NCBI GenBank assembly: GCA_947463725.1
Contig: CANHRM010000004.1
Location: 1 to 64,000, forward strand
Direction: 5' to 3'
Source of the DNA: Actinomycetota bacterium
Lineage (GTDB): Bacteria > Actinomycetota > Actinomycetes > Nanopelagicales > Nanopelagicaceae
Length of the DNA stretch: 64,000 bases
The position numbers and the translations under genes are program-made. This document shows, one piece after another, positions 17,201 through 25,548 of this stretch (positions are counted from its first letter, which is position 1; every line of letters starts with the position of its first letter). Under the pieces are notes generated by a model that was not told the origin of the DNA, did no database searches, and worked only from the letters and a program-made list of their open reading frames with translations.

Positions 17201-18291
17201 TTCTTTTTATAACCTGAAGGGCATACCGGTTTAACCGCCGTTACCTTCTTGGTTAGCTTTCCCTTCACGCATGTAATAGTGATTTTCTTTGCCGCTGCGG
17301 CTTTGGCTGCGGCCGCAGCTTTCTCCGCAAGTGCCTTGTCGGCGGCGGCCTTATCGGCGGCGGCCTTATCGGCGATTACTTTGTCCGCGGCAGCTTTCTC
17401 GTCTGCAATTTTCTTGTCAGCTGCAGCTTTCGCAGCAGCGATCTGAGCAGTCGTTAGCGGATCCAAATTCAATTGAAATAAAAATGTATAGCCAGAAACA
17501 TCTGCCGGGGCTTTCGCAGCACTTCCGCCACGGAAATATCGAAATTCAAATTTTGAATCTTTCGCAATTGTAGAGATATCAAATTTTGCAATTGTCAGAA
17601 GATCAAGAACCCATTGATAATTTACTTCTCCGCCCCATGTCCATTTTTCAGAATAGAACTGACTGATCGAAATAGTCGTTGCCCCTGGTGCTATATATCC
17701 AAAACCAATCCAACCTGGGTCAGAAATGGTGCAAGGAAACGGTGTGCTAATTCCATTTAGAATCTGAACTGTCCCTTGTAGAGGTGTTACGAGATCTGAT
17801 TTATATTCAACTAGATCTGGATGGCAAGGCCCAGCCGGAGTGGGATCAAGCACTATTGCAAGAGTTGCCGTTGGATTAGTTGCATCTACCGTTCCATTAA
17901 CAATTCGGTAAAAATATAAAGATAGTACTTTTTGTGCATCAATTGGTTGTTTAATTCCAGCAACCTTGAGCATCGAAATGAAATCCTCATAAGTGAAATC
18001 TTTCCACTTCCAAGAAGCGTAATCGGTTAAAGTTCCAGATTCGCTTTTAACTTCGTCACGCTCGCCATAGATAAGAGAAACTAGACCAGGATCTGCAGTT
18101 GTGCACTGCGCCGAAAGAGCTTGTCCGTTAAAAAGTAAGCCCATCGCTTGCCCAGGGTGGATCGAAAACTTGGTGTAATCAATTTTATCGGGCAGGCAAT
18201 TATCAGCAGCATGGGCGGCTATGGGCTGGAAAGTTAACGAAGTGATTAACGCCAGAACCGATATCCAAATACTCTTTTTGATAGATCCCAT
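17197..18291 (-). CDS. Secreted protein with duplicated domain, AAADK segment and C-terminal Cys module
   Basis: A 364-residue exported protein of unknown function. After a signal peptide ending AHAAD there are two related halves, one beginning CLPDKIDYTKFSIHPGQAM and one CHPDLVEYKSDLVTPLQG, suggesting an internal duplication of about 130 residues. An Ala/Lys/Asp-rich segment of about 60 residues (AAADK, VIADK units) follows, then the Cys module ITCVKGKLTKKVT ... PVCPSGYKKK at the very end. The last two features are shared with the island gene at 7849-9018. AGGGGAG precedes the ATG. Confidence 0.83.
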   Translation of the reverse strand: MGSIKKSIWISVLALITSLTFQPIAAHAADNCLPDKIDYTKFSIHPGQAMGLLFNGQALSAQCTTADPGLVSLIYGERDEVKSESGTLTDYASWKWKDFTYEDFISMLKVAGIKQPIDAQKVLSLYFYRIVNGTVDATNPTATLAIVLDPTPAGPCHPDLVEYKSDLVTPLQGTVQILNGISTPFPCTISDPGWIGFGYIAPGATTISISQFYSEKWTWGGEVNYQWVLDLLTIAKFDISTIAKDSKFEFRYFRGGSAAKAPADVSGYTFLFQLNLDPLTTAQIAAAKAAADKKIADEKAAADKVIADKAAADKAAADKALAEKAAAAAKAAAAKKITITCVKGKLTKKVTAVKPVCPSGYKKK

Positions 18292-18365
18292 TTGAGACTC
18301 CCCTGCTAGCCGGTATTGATATCACCGCTTAGCCAGGCAAGATTTATGCAGTTGAGGCTAAGAAA

Positions 18366-18935
18366 TTATTTGATTGCAATTATTAGTCTCACGCGACCTT
18401 GAAAATTAGGATCCGTTAAAAGGTAATTCAAAGTTAATTTGCCACTGAATGCGCCAAATTCATTTATATGGGTTCCGTAGCCAAGATCAAAGCGGCCAAT
18501 TTGGCTATTTCCCTCTGTCGCATCAGCTGGAGTCACGGTAAGCGTGCCAGCTATACCTCTAGCAAATTCGGGAATTTCAGAGACCAGTTCAAGAAATTGC
18601 CCTGGTTGAATCTCAGCGTTAGTTGAATAGGTGATCGGATTCTTGCCATCGCCTTTTAGATCAAGAATTATCACGCGTGATTGACTTGAGCTAGTTCCAA
18701 CGCTTTCGACCACGCTTTGTGAATTAGATGAAGAATTAGAACCAGATGAAATAGCGGTATAGATACCAAATCCCAAAGTGATAACAGCTAAGAAACCGAG
18801 TGCGGTAAATAGCCAATCTCGGTGGCGACGTTTATTTGCTTTGAGAATTACCAACTCAGCTAATTTCTCATTTGAAACTAAGTTGATACCTAGTCGCTCA
18901 AACTCGCGCTTGATTACATCATCAATCTCATTCAT
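18366..18935 (-). CDS. Membrane-anchored protein, putative anti-sigma factor
   Basis: A 189-residue protein with a cytoplasmic N-terminal part of about 40 residues, one membrane span (WLFTALGFLAVITLGFGIYT) and an exported Ser/Asn-rich and beta-type domain. This topology and the 4-bp ATGA overlap with the upstream ECF sigma gene make it the probable anti-sigma partner. No zinc HxxxCxxC motif is present, so it is not a ZAS-type anti-sigma factor. The extracytoplasmic part has no recognised domain. Confidence 0.72.
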   Translation of the reverse strand: MNEIDDVIKREFERLGINLVSNEKLAELVILKANKRRHRDWLFTALGFLAVITLGFGIYTAISSGSNSSSNSQSVVESVGTSSSQSRVIILDLKGDGKNPITYSTNAEIQPGQFLELVSEIPEFARGIAGTLTVTPADATEGNSQIGRFDLGYGTHINEFGAFSGKLTLNYLLTDPNFQGRVRLIIAIK

Positions 18936-19531
18936 TTGTCGCCCCCTTTCTCTTCTACTAATTCAGCATCCTCTATGTCTTCTACCGTTAGTTCAGGTCG
19001 GTTTTTATTCACTGGGGCTGATATTTCTTTTGTGCCTTGGATAAAACTGGCAACAGCTAATCTGCCTCGCGCTAGATGTGAAGCTGCTGTACCCATCGGT
19101 ATCTGAAGCGAGCGTGCAATATCTTTAAGTGCATAACCTTCGTCATAAGTTAGAACTAAAACAGCGCGTTGCGCAGGAGTCAGTGATTTAAGCGCAGCGT
19201 GGACCAAAAGACGCTCAGTTATTTCATCAGTTGAATCACTGCCATCTATTGCAGCATCAAGTGCTTCAAGAGTTGTTTCTAACTCATCTTTCTTGCGAGC
19301 CCACTTACGTCTTAAGTCAGCATGCTTGCTAACCATAATTCGGACCGCATATGCCTCGAGATTTTCAAACTCACTTACTTTGGCCCATCGGCGATAAATA
19401 TCAATCAAAGTTTCTTGCAATACATCTTCAGCATTTTGAATATCAAAACAAATAATTCGGGCAGCGCGCAGCAAAGTTACCTGGTGCTCACCCACCCAGG
19501 CTGCAAACTCTTGGTCTTGCCCTTTAGCCAA
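18932..19531 (-). CDS. ECF-family RNA polymerase sigma factor
   Basis: Group 4 sigma factor of about 199 residues. Region 2 reads NAEDVLQETLIDIYRRW and region 4 reads LKSLTPAQRAVLVLTYDEGYALKDIARSLQIPMGTAASHLARG, the -35 recognition helix-turn-helix. The frame opens at a TTG at 19555, but AAGGAG sits eight bases before a TTG at 19531, which I take as the start. A charged C-terminal tail of about 40 residues is unusual. Its gene is joined to a membrane protein and surrounded by secreted Cys-module proteins, which are plausible targets. Confidence 0.88.
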   Translation of the reverse strand: MAKGQDQEFAAWVGEHQVTLLRAARIICFDIQNAEDVLQETLIDIYRRWAKVSEFENLEAYAVRIMVSKHADLRRKWARKKDELETTLEALDAAIDGSDSTDEITERLLVHAALKSLTPAQRAVLVLTYDEGYALKDIARSLQIPMGTAASHLARGRLAVASFIQGTKEISAPVNKNRPELTVEDIEDAELVEEKGGDK

Positions 19532-19617
19532 TTTTGCACTCCTTGTTGAGGGCAAAGGCTAACCGAATGGCTTGTAATAATCACTAGGGAAATCTTCTTG
19601 CCTGAGTGAACAATCAA

Positions 19618-20928
19618 CTAACTGGTAGGAATAGGTGCGATCTTTAACGCCTCTTTATCCCAAAGCACCTGTTTGCCTTTTGCCCACTTAATTTCGTCGT
19701 ATATATATTGGCCAAATTTTGGATAGGCCGCTTCAGGTGTAATTCCAAATGTTTTTTTAAATACACCTTTCCACGCGGGGCAGGTAATCCCTTCTTGGCT
19801 AATCGGATAATCACAAACGCCTATCCATGAGTCTTTAAGCCCAAGATAAAAACTTTGGATCGCATCATTTCCATATGTGCCACCGAGATACTGAAATGCC
19901 ATCGAACCTAGAATGTAATTTATCCAAGGGTCACATTGGCTACCCTTTTTGGTTTCATTTTGAACAAAAAAATCAGCCCAATCAGAAGCAGATTTTGATT
20001 CAAAATCAGGCACTTCGCCAAGTGTAGAAATTCTAGAAAGTGCTTGAAGCCAGAAGTTTCTATACATAGCTTGGCTATTACGTCCTGCCAGCATGAATCC
20101 GTAATAGTTTGCATTTCCTTCTCGCACCCAACACAACATTGGGGCCATTGAGTTGCCGAGTTCGTATCGTTGCACTACGTGAGTAAATTCATGAGAAGGT
20201 ACTTGAGACCAGAATGCATCTCCCCAGTTTGAATATGGACCTGCATTGAAAAATAGTGTCGCACCGCCATTTTTATCATTACCTGGTGCGCCGCCGCCTT
20301 GAAAACCAATCTCAGCTTTAGATCTTGCTAATTTCATATCTAGCCAACCACCATCTAAAAGTTCGGATGGAAGCACGGTCGTAATGTTGTCGTAAATCCA
20401 TTGGAACTCGGTAGTCATTGCAATCCAGATTCTCAGCGGAACGCTAATTGGGCGCTCTTTGGCAAAGAATTTCGCGGTGACATTAATATTGTCGATGATC
20501 TGCTTTTCTAGAACTTTATCCATCTTGGGATCAATAATGAATTCGATATTTGGGATTTCATCTGTCAGCCGGGATTTATAAGTCTGAATAAAGTCCTGAT
20601 ATGCGGCAAGTGTCAACGGAGTTAAGTCCGTAGGATAAACAACAGTTTGTGTCGTTGGAGTAGGAGTTGGTGATGGGCTAATTGATGAGCTAGGCGTCGG
20701 TACGGGAGTTGGTTTTGCTACAGCAACACCTTTATTCCAGAGCAACTTCTTACCTGACTTAGTGCAGGTATAGACCTTGTCTTTATAGGTAACCTTTTGT
20801 AGATAGACCTTACAAACAGTTCCAGGGGTGATTTTCGTTGCCGAGATTGCCGAAACCGGAAGCAGAATTGAGATTAAGGCAATAGGCAGACCCAGAAGTA
20901 AGAACTTTCTCAATCCTGTGAGCTTCAT
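19618..20928 (-). CDS. Secreted Cys-module protein with HExxH metallopeptidase-like domain (paralogue)
   Basis: A 436-residue exported protein with the same plan as the 15294-16556 gene: signal peptide, Cys-pair module (GTVCKV ... YTCTKSGKKLLWNKG), a short Pro/Ser/Thr linker to about residue 98, then a catalytic-type domain. HEFTH lies at residues 246-250 and the expected third zinc ligand E270 in WVREGNANYYG. The domain also shares an upstream region with a QxxxxNI fragment and AKFFAKER. Probably a zinc peptidase acting outside the cell; substrate unknown. Confidence 0.85.
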   Translation of the reverse strand: MKLTGLRKFLLLGLPIALISILLPVSAISATKITPGTVCKVYLQKVTYKDKVYTCTKSGKKLLWNKGVAVAKPTPVPTPSSSISPSPTPTPTTQTVVYPTDLTPLTLAAYQDFIQTYKSRLTDEIPNIEFIIDPKMDKVLEKQIIDNINVTAKFFAKERPISVPLRIWIAMTTEFQWIYDNITTVLPSELLDGGWLDMKLARSKAEIGFQGGGAPGNDKNGGATLFFNAGPYSNWGDAFWSQVPSHEFTHVVQRYELGNSMAPMLCWVREGNANYYGFMLAGRNSQAMYRNFWLQALSRISTLGEVPDFESKSASDWADFFVQNETKKGSQCDPWINYILGSMAFQYLGGTYGNDAIQSFYLGLKDSWIGVCDYPISQEGITCPAWKGVFKKTFGITPEAAYPKFGQYIYDEIKWAKGKQVLWDKEALKIAPIPTS

Positions 20929-20983
20929 AAATACTCAACCGCATTAGTTGGGTCAATTTATGCACTACAAGCCAAAAGAATAA

Positions 20984-21616
20984 TTAAAGCTTTACCGAAT
21001 CCCCTAGTTTTCCAAGGTAGTAATTAGACAACTGATTTGCTGGCTTTCCTTGGCCGGCATGCTGACCTTCGAATGCATCAGATCCATCTTTGCCACAGAT
21101 GGCTCGAATTACTGCTGCTCCACCTGGATGCTTAGTGATCCACTTGGTTAAATCAAAAACATTTCCATAAACGATGCTCCAGCAACTTGTGCCTGAATCA
21201 TGCTTCTTAACTTCTTCCAGAGTTAGCTTAGTTAGACCACTGATCACACTTGCACTTGAGGTAGCAGACTTCGATGGTGATGAACTCTGAGTTGCGCTCT
21301 GAGATGGGGATGGTGTTGCACTCGCTGATGCTTTAGGCGTTGAACTTTGAGATGGAGTCCGAGTTGCGCTCTGGGTTGGACTTGGTGTTGCGCTAACTGA
21401 TGGTTTAGGCGTTGGAGTTGCCATAGTAACAGTTCCCTTTTTCCAGATAAGTTTTGTGCCTGACTTAACGCAGACATACTTAACTTTAGAAACAGTCTTA
21501 GTAGTTCCAACTTTGGTGCATTTGGTACCAGCAATTGTTGCAGCTTGAGAAGGCATTGCGACCGCAGATAGAAATACTGCAGTCAGAAGAACGCTGGAAT
21601 ATGCCTTAAATTTCAT
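20984..21616 (-). CDS. Secreted Cys-module protein with cytochrome b5 domain
   Basis: A 210-residue exported protein. The signal peptide ends SQAAT, then comes the Cys-pair module (GTKCTK ... YVCVKSGTKLIWKKG), a Ser/Thr/Pro/Ala linker of about 65 residues and a C-terminal cytochrome b5-like domain. The b5 core reads VYGNVFDLTKWITKHPGG with axial His163, and DAFEGQHAG with the probable second ligand His186. Cytochrome b5 folds are usually cytosolic or membrane bound, so an exported copy implies extracytoplasmic electron transfer or haem binding. Confidence 0.85.
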   Translation of the reverse strand: MKFKAYSSVLLTAVFLSAVAMPSQAATIAGTKCTKVGTTKTVSKVKYVCVKSGTKLIWKKGTVTMATPTPKPSVSATPSPTQSATRTPSQSSTPKASASATPSPSQSATQSSSPSKSATSSASVISGLTKLTLEEVKKHDSGTSCWSIVYGNVFDLTKWITKHPGGAAVIRAICGKDGSDAFEGQHAGQGKPANQLSNYYLGKLGDSVKL

Positions 21617-21663
21617 GGGCTAAAAATAGCGCAGGAGTCTTTAGCCCGCATATTCTTGGATCT

Positions 21664-23265
21664 GTGAGAACTCTATTAATTAATGGCTCTGTTTGGATCA
21701 GCTTTGGCCAGCTAACTAATGCGCTATTGATCGAAGATAGCCGAGTTTTAGCTCTTGGCTCAGATGCACTTTCAGGTAGCGCGGATCGAACAATTGATTT
21801 AGCGGGGGCTTTTGTAATGCCCGCATTTGCTGATGGGCATGCGCACCCACTATTTGCCGGACGTGAAGCGCAAGGGCCAAAAGTAAACGGTCTGCAATCG
21901 GTGGCAGAAATAGTGGCTGAAGTAAAACGATTTGCTGAAGCAAGCCCCGATTCAAAATGGATTATTGGTGGTGCTTATGAGGCCGCAATTGTTGAACGTG
22001 GTGATTTTGATTCGCATTGGTTAGATGAGGCTGTAACTGATCGCCCTGTCTTATTACATGCGGTTGATCATCACACGATTTGGGTTAATAGCAAAGCACT
22101 TGAAATTGCTGGCATAACTTCGGCGACTAAAGACCCCGATGGCGGAACGATTGCAAGACGGGCAGATGGTTCGCCTAAGGGAACTTTGCGCGAACCTGCG
22201 GCGATGGATTTAATTTCTAAATTAGCGCCAGAGCGAACTTTGCAAGATGAACTAGACGCAATCGCATGGGCTAGCTATCAATACTTAGCAGCTGGCGTGA
22301 ATAGCGCTATGGATGCTTGGGTTGAAGATGGCATGACTGAGATTTACATTGAAGCAGCTAAAACTGGTCACCTAAAAGTAGATATGAATTTAACTTTCTT
22401 AGCTCAGCCTGAAAAATGGCGTAGTCGAGTTGGCTACTACAACGAGATGCGCGCACTTGTTGCAGCACTTCCAGTTGAGGCTGGCTTAACTGCTAAATCA
22501 GTTAAGTTCATCGGCGATGGTGCGTTATCTGCTGGCACCGCCGCAATTCTTGAGCCCTACCTAGATGACCCAACTAGTAAAGGTCTTTTGATCTGGAGTG
22601 ATGCCGAAATAATTGAGGCAGCAACAACCTTTGATAAGGAAGGTTTACAACTACACATTCATGCCATTGGCGATGCCGCGGTTCGCCAAGCACTAGATGC
22701 AATCGAAGCTGTTATTACGAATAATCCTGCATGGGATCGTCGCCCAGTAATTACTCATGCACAACTGATTGATCTAATTGATTTACCTAGGTTTGCGGCG
22801 CTCGGGGTAATCGCTAATTTCCAACCACTCTGGACTTATTTAGATCCCATGAATAAGGAATTAATCTTGCCGCGCATTGGTGAGACTCGAAATAATCAGC
22901 AATACCAACTTCGCAAAGTGATTGATTCAGGCGCTCAACTAAGTTTTGGTAGCGATTGGCCGATCACAGATTTCACACCACTTGTGGCACTTGCTGTGCC
23001 AGTACATCGCCAATCCCCCGATCGACAGCCGCCACAAGGCTGGAGTATTGAACAAGCGATTACGATCGAAGAGTCAATGCATTTCTATACGGCAGCCGTT
23101 GCTCACCAACTGTTTCGCGAAGCCGACTACGGAACTCTAGAAGTTGGCAAAGTCGCTGATTTCATTATTCTAGATCGCAACCCCATCGAAACTAAGCCAC
23201 ACGAGGTGCGAGATATACAAGTCTTAGCTACTTACCGCCGTGGAAATAGAATATTACTTAGCTAA
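21664..23265 (+). CDS. Amidohydrolase family protein (YtcJ-like)
   Basis: Metal-dependent hydrolase of the amidohydrolase_3 group, 533 residues. The metal-binding HxH is in ADGHAHPLFAG; further ligands lie in LQLHIHAIGDAAV and the C-terminal SFGSDWPITDFTPL. The ending GTLEVGKVADFIILDRNP is the usual small beta-domain return. The start is GTG with no clear Shine-Dalgarno. Members act on exocyclic amides or similar substrates; no specific one can be assigned here. The gene converges on ribH with a 12-bp overlap. Confidence 0.9.
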   Translation: MRTLLINGSVWISFGQLTNALLIEDSRVLALGSDALSGSADRTIDLAGAFVMPAFADGHAHPLFAGREAQGPKVNGLQSVAEIVAEVKRFAEASPDSKWIIGGAYEAAIVERGDFDSHWLDEAVTDRPVLLHAVDHHTIWVNSKALEIAGITSATKDPDGGTIARRADGSPKGTLREPAAMDLISKLAPERTLQDELDAIAWASYQYLAAGVNSAMDAWVEDGMTEIYIEAAKTGHLKVDMNLTFLAQPEKWRSRVGYYNEMRALVAALPVEAGLTAKSVKFIGDGALSAGTAAILEPYLDDPTSKGLLIWSDAEIIEAATTFDKEGLQLHIHAIGDAAVRQALDAIEAVITNNPAWDRRPVITHAQLIDLIDLPRFAALGVIANFQPLWTYLDPMNKELILPRIGETRNNQQYQLRKVIDSGAQLSFGSDWPITDFTPLVALAVPVHRQSPDRQPPQGWSIEQAITIEESMHFYTAAVAHQLFREADYGTLEVGKVADFIILDRNPIETKPHEVRDIQVLATYRRGNRILLS

Positions 23266-23721
23266 ATTCCAAAGAGCTAAGACAGCAAGTGCGGCTTCTT
23301 CGCCTTTATTTCCAATGCCGAGACCAACATTTGAGCGTTCGACTGCTTGCTCTAAGTTTTCACACATTAAGACGCCAAAACCAACGGGCTTAGATTTTGC
23401 TAGCGACACTTGCATGACACCTGATGTAACGCCTTGGCAGATGTAATCAAAGTGGGCAGTTTCGCCGCGCATAACTAAACCAAGTACGACAGCGCCATCA
23501 AAGCCTTGATCAAGTTTTAACTGAGCAGCAAGTGGTAGTTCGAAGGATCCAGAGACTGCATAAGTTTCATAGTCAACTTGTGCTGCTTTGAAAATCATCT
23601 CGGCACCAGCGGTTAAGTTGTCACAGATCTCTGGATGCCATTGTGCGGAAATAATGGCTACTTTCTTACCTTTAAAGGCCTTTAGATTAAGTGATTCTAA
23701 AGTTGGTGATGTTCCGGCCAT
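23254..23721 (-). CDS. ribH: 6,7-dimethyl-8-ribityllumazine synthase
   Basis: Penultimate step of riboflavin synthesis, joining the ribityl-pyrimidine with dihydroxybutanone phosphate. The 155 residues carry VSGSFELPLAAQLKL, VVLGLVMRGETAHFDYICQGV (catalytic His region) and FGVLMCENLEQAVERS. Last gene of the ribD-ribE-ribBA-ribH operon; it overlaps the ribBA stop by one base, with GGGGAG before the ATG. Confidence 0.97.
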   Translation of the reverse strand: MAGTSPTLESLNLKAFKGKKVAIISAQWHPEICDNLTAGAEMIFKAAQVDYETYAVSGSFELPLAAQLKLDQGFDGAVVLGLVMRGETAHFDYICQGVTSGVMQVSLAKSKPVGFGVLMCENLEQAVERSNVGLGIGNKGEEAALAVLALWNLAK

Positions 23722-24947
23722 TAGATCTCCCCTAACATGTGTTTCATTTTATCCTTCTTGGTAAGCAAATACGAGCGATTGAATTGATTAACAGCTGGTG
23801 CTACCGAAATAACTTTGACAGCTCTTCCGCTTTTAACTATCGCATCGACTTTTGCTTGATTATTGGTTATTAACTCAACATCTCTAATTTCGAGCTGATC
23901 TAGAATTGAGATTAAGTCTTGCCAATCGCGGGTATCGTTTTCGTGACCTAATTCAAGATTAGCTGCAATGGTATCTAAGCCAGCATCTTGTAATAGATAA
24001 GCCTTGATCTTCTCGCCTAGTCCAATCCCTCGACCTTCTTGGTCACGCAAATAGATGATGTAGCCAGAACCATTTTGAGCAATTAACTTAAATGAACTCT
24101 TTAACTGTTCACCGCAATCACATCGCAGTGATCCAAAGGCATCACCTGTTAAACATTCAGAGTGAGCTCTAATTAGAGTTGGTGACACATCAGAATCTGT
24201 TCCATCGCCGATAAATTTCAGCACTGCGTGATCAACACCAGCATCGCCCTTAAATGTGGCGATCTGCCAGCTACCGCTTTCGTGTGGCAACTGCGCCCAC
24301 TTGATCTCTTCAGTAGTAATTGGATCCTTCGGTAAATTCTCAATCGCGTACTTAGCGAGATCTTCGATTGTTATTACCGGAATATTGAACTGTTCAGCAA
24401 AATCAAAGAGCTGCTGACCTTTCATTACTGTGCCATCATCATTTACTAATTCCGAGAGCACACCCGATTCACCTTGGTTCGCTAGTTGGCAAAGAGCTAG
24501 CCCAGCTTCAGTGTGACCACTTCGCCCCGCTAAACCATCTGGATGGGCAATCAAAGGAAATACATGGCCAGGACGAATGAAATCTGCGACCCTGCTCTGA
24601 TTAGAGGCCAGCTTGCGCACTGTATTTGCTCGCTCTGTGGCGCTAATGCCCGTGGTTAAGCCTTCGCGCGCATCGATCGAAATAGTAAACGCGGTTCGAC
24701 GTGAATCTTCATTTTCTCTAACCATGATCGGCAAATTCAGATCCTTGGCAAGTTTGGCACTTATAGCTGAACAGATAATGCCTGAAGTATGACGAATTAG
24801 AAATGCCATATCTTGATCTGTAATTTTCTCACCAGAGATAATCAAATCGCCTTCATTCTCGCGGTTCTCATCATCGATCACAATAAGAAATTTACCTTGG
24901 GCAAATATTTCTACCGCTTCGGCAATGTTCTTTAAAGTTCTATCCAT
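23721..24947 (-). CDS. ribBA: Bifunctional DHBP synthase / GTP cyclohydrolase II
   Basis: Makes both starting blocks of riboflavin. The N-terminal RibB domain (about 1-200) has VIDDENRENEGDLI for metal binding and RPGHVFPL with GHTEA. The C-terminal RibA domain (about 205-408) has the zinc Cys set in ECLTGDAFGSLRCDCG and RDQEGRGIGL. Both domains look intact over 408 residues. Separated from ribE by a single base. Confidence 0.97.
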   Translation of the reverse strand: MDRTLKNIAEAVEIFAQGKFLIVIDDENRENEGDLIISGEKITDQDMAFLIRHTSGIICSAISAKLAKDLNLPIMVRENEDSRRTAFTISIDAREGLTTGISATERANTVRKLASNQSRVADFIRPGHVFPLIAHPDGLAGRSGHTEAGLALCQLANQGESGVLSELVNDDGTVMKGQQLFDFAEQFNIPVITIEDLAKYAIENLPKDPITTEEIKWAQLPHESGSWQIATFKGDAGVDHAVLKFIGDGTDSDVSPTLIRAHSECLTGDAFGSLRCDCGEQLKSSFKLIAQNGSGYIIYLRDQEGRGIGLGEKIKAYLLQDAGLDTIAANLELGHENDTRDWQDLISILDQLEIRDVELITNNQAKVDAIVKSGRAVKVISVAPAVNQFNRSYLLTKKDKMKHMLGEI

Positions 24948-24948
24948 T

Positions 24949-25548
24949 TTAGTTATCTCTTTTGGTTAGTCGTTCAACATATTTAGCTAGAACATCAACC
25001 TCGATATTTACTAAGTCCCCAGGTTTTTTGGCGGACAAATTTGTCTTGGCCAGAGTTTCTGGAATTAGCCAGACCGTTATTTGGTTTAGCTCATCTGAAA
25101 CTGAACCAACCGTGAGTGAAACGCCATCGATGCAGATTGATCCTTGTGGCACTACATATTTCATAAGTTCACCTGGAAATTGGATATCCATCTGAAGCCA
25201 TTTTTCACCCGGTGCTAATTGAGCGATAGAGCCAGTGCCATCAATATGACCTTGCACGATGTGTCCACCCAGGCGAGAGCTAACAAGAGCAGCTCGTTCA
25301 AGATTTACTGGATCACCATTTTTTAGATTTTGCAATGAAGTTAATTTAAGAGTTTGGATCATTACATCAACTGCGAATGATTGGCTTCCTATAGAAATCA
25401 CGGTAAGGCAGGTTCCATTGACCGAAACTGAATCCCCCACATTTAATTGATCGGCAAATGAAACTGAACCAAAAGTGAATACCGCAGACTCATTACCCAT
25501 CTCGACATTAGCAACTTTGCCTAGCGCTTCAACTAAACCAGTAAACAT
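24949..25548 (-). CDS. ribE: Riboflavin synthase alpha chain
   Basis: Dismutates two ribityllumazines to riboflavin. The 199 residues form two lumazine-binding repeats: MFTGLVEALGKV ... VNGTCLTVIS in the first, GGHIVQGHIDGTG ... IDGVSLTVGSV in the second. Standard length. Its ATG immediately follows the ribD stop codon. Confidence 0.96.
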   Translation of the reverse strand: MFTGLVEALGKVANVEMGNESAVFTFGSVSFADQLNVGDSVSVNGTCLTVISIGSQSFAVDVMIQTLKLTSLQNLKNGDPVNLERAALVSSRLGGHIVQGHIDGTGSIAQLAPGEKWLQMDIQFPGELMKYVVPQGSICIDGVSLTVGSVSDELNQITVWLIPETLAKTNLSAKKPGDLVNIEVDVLAKYVERLTKRDN

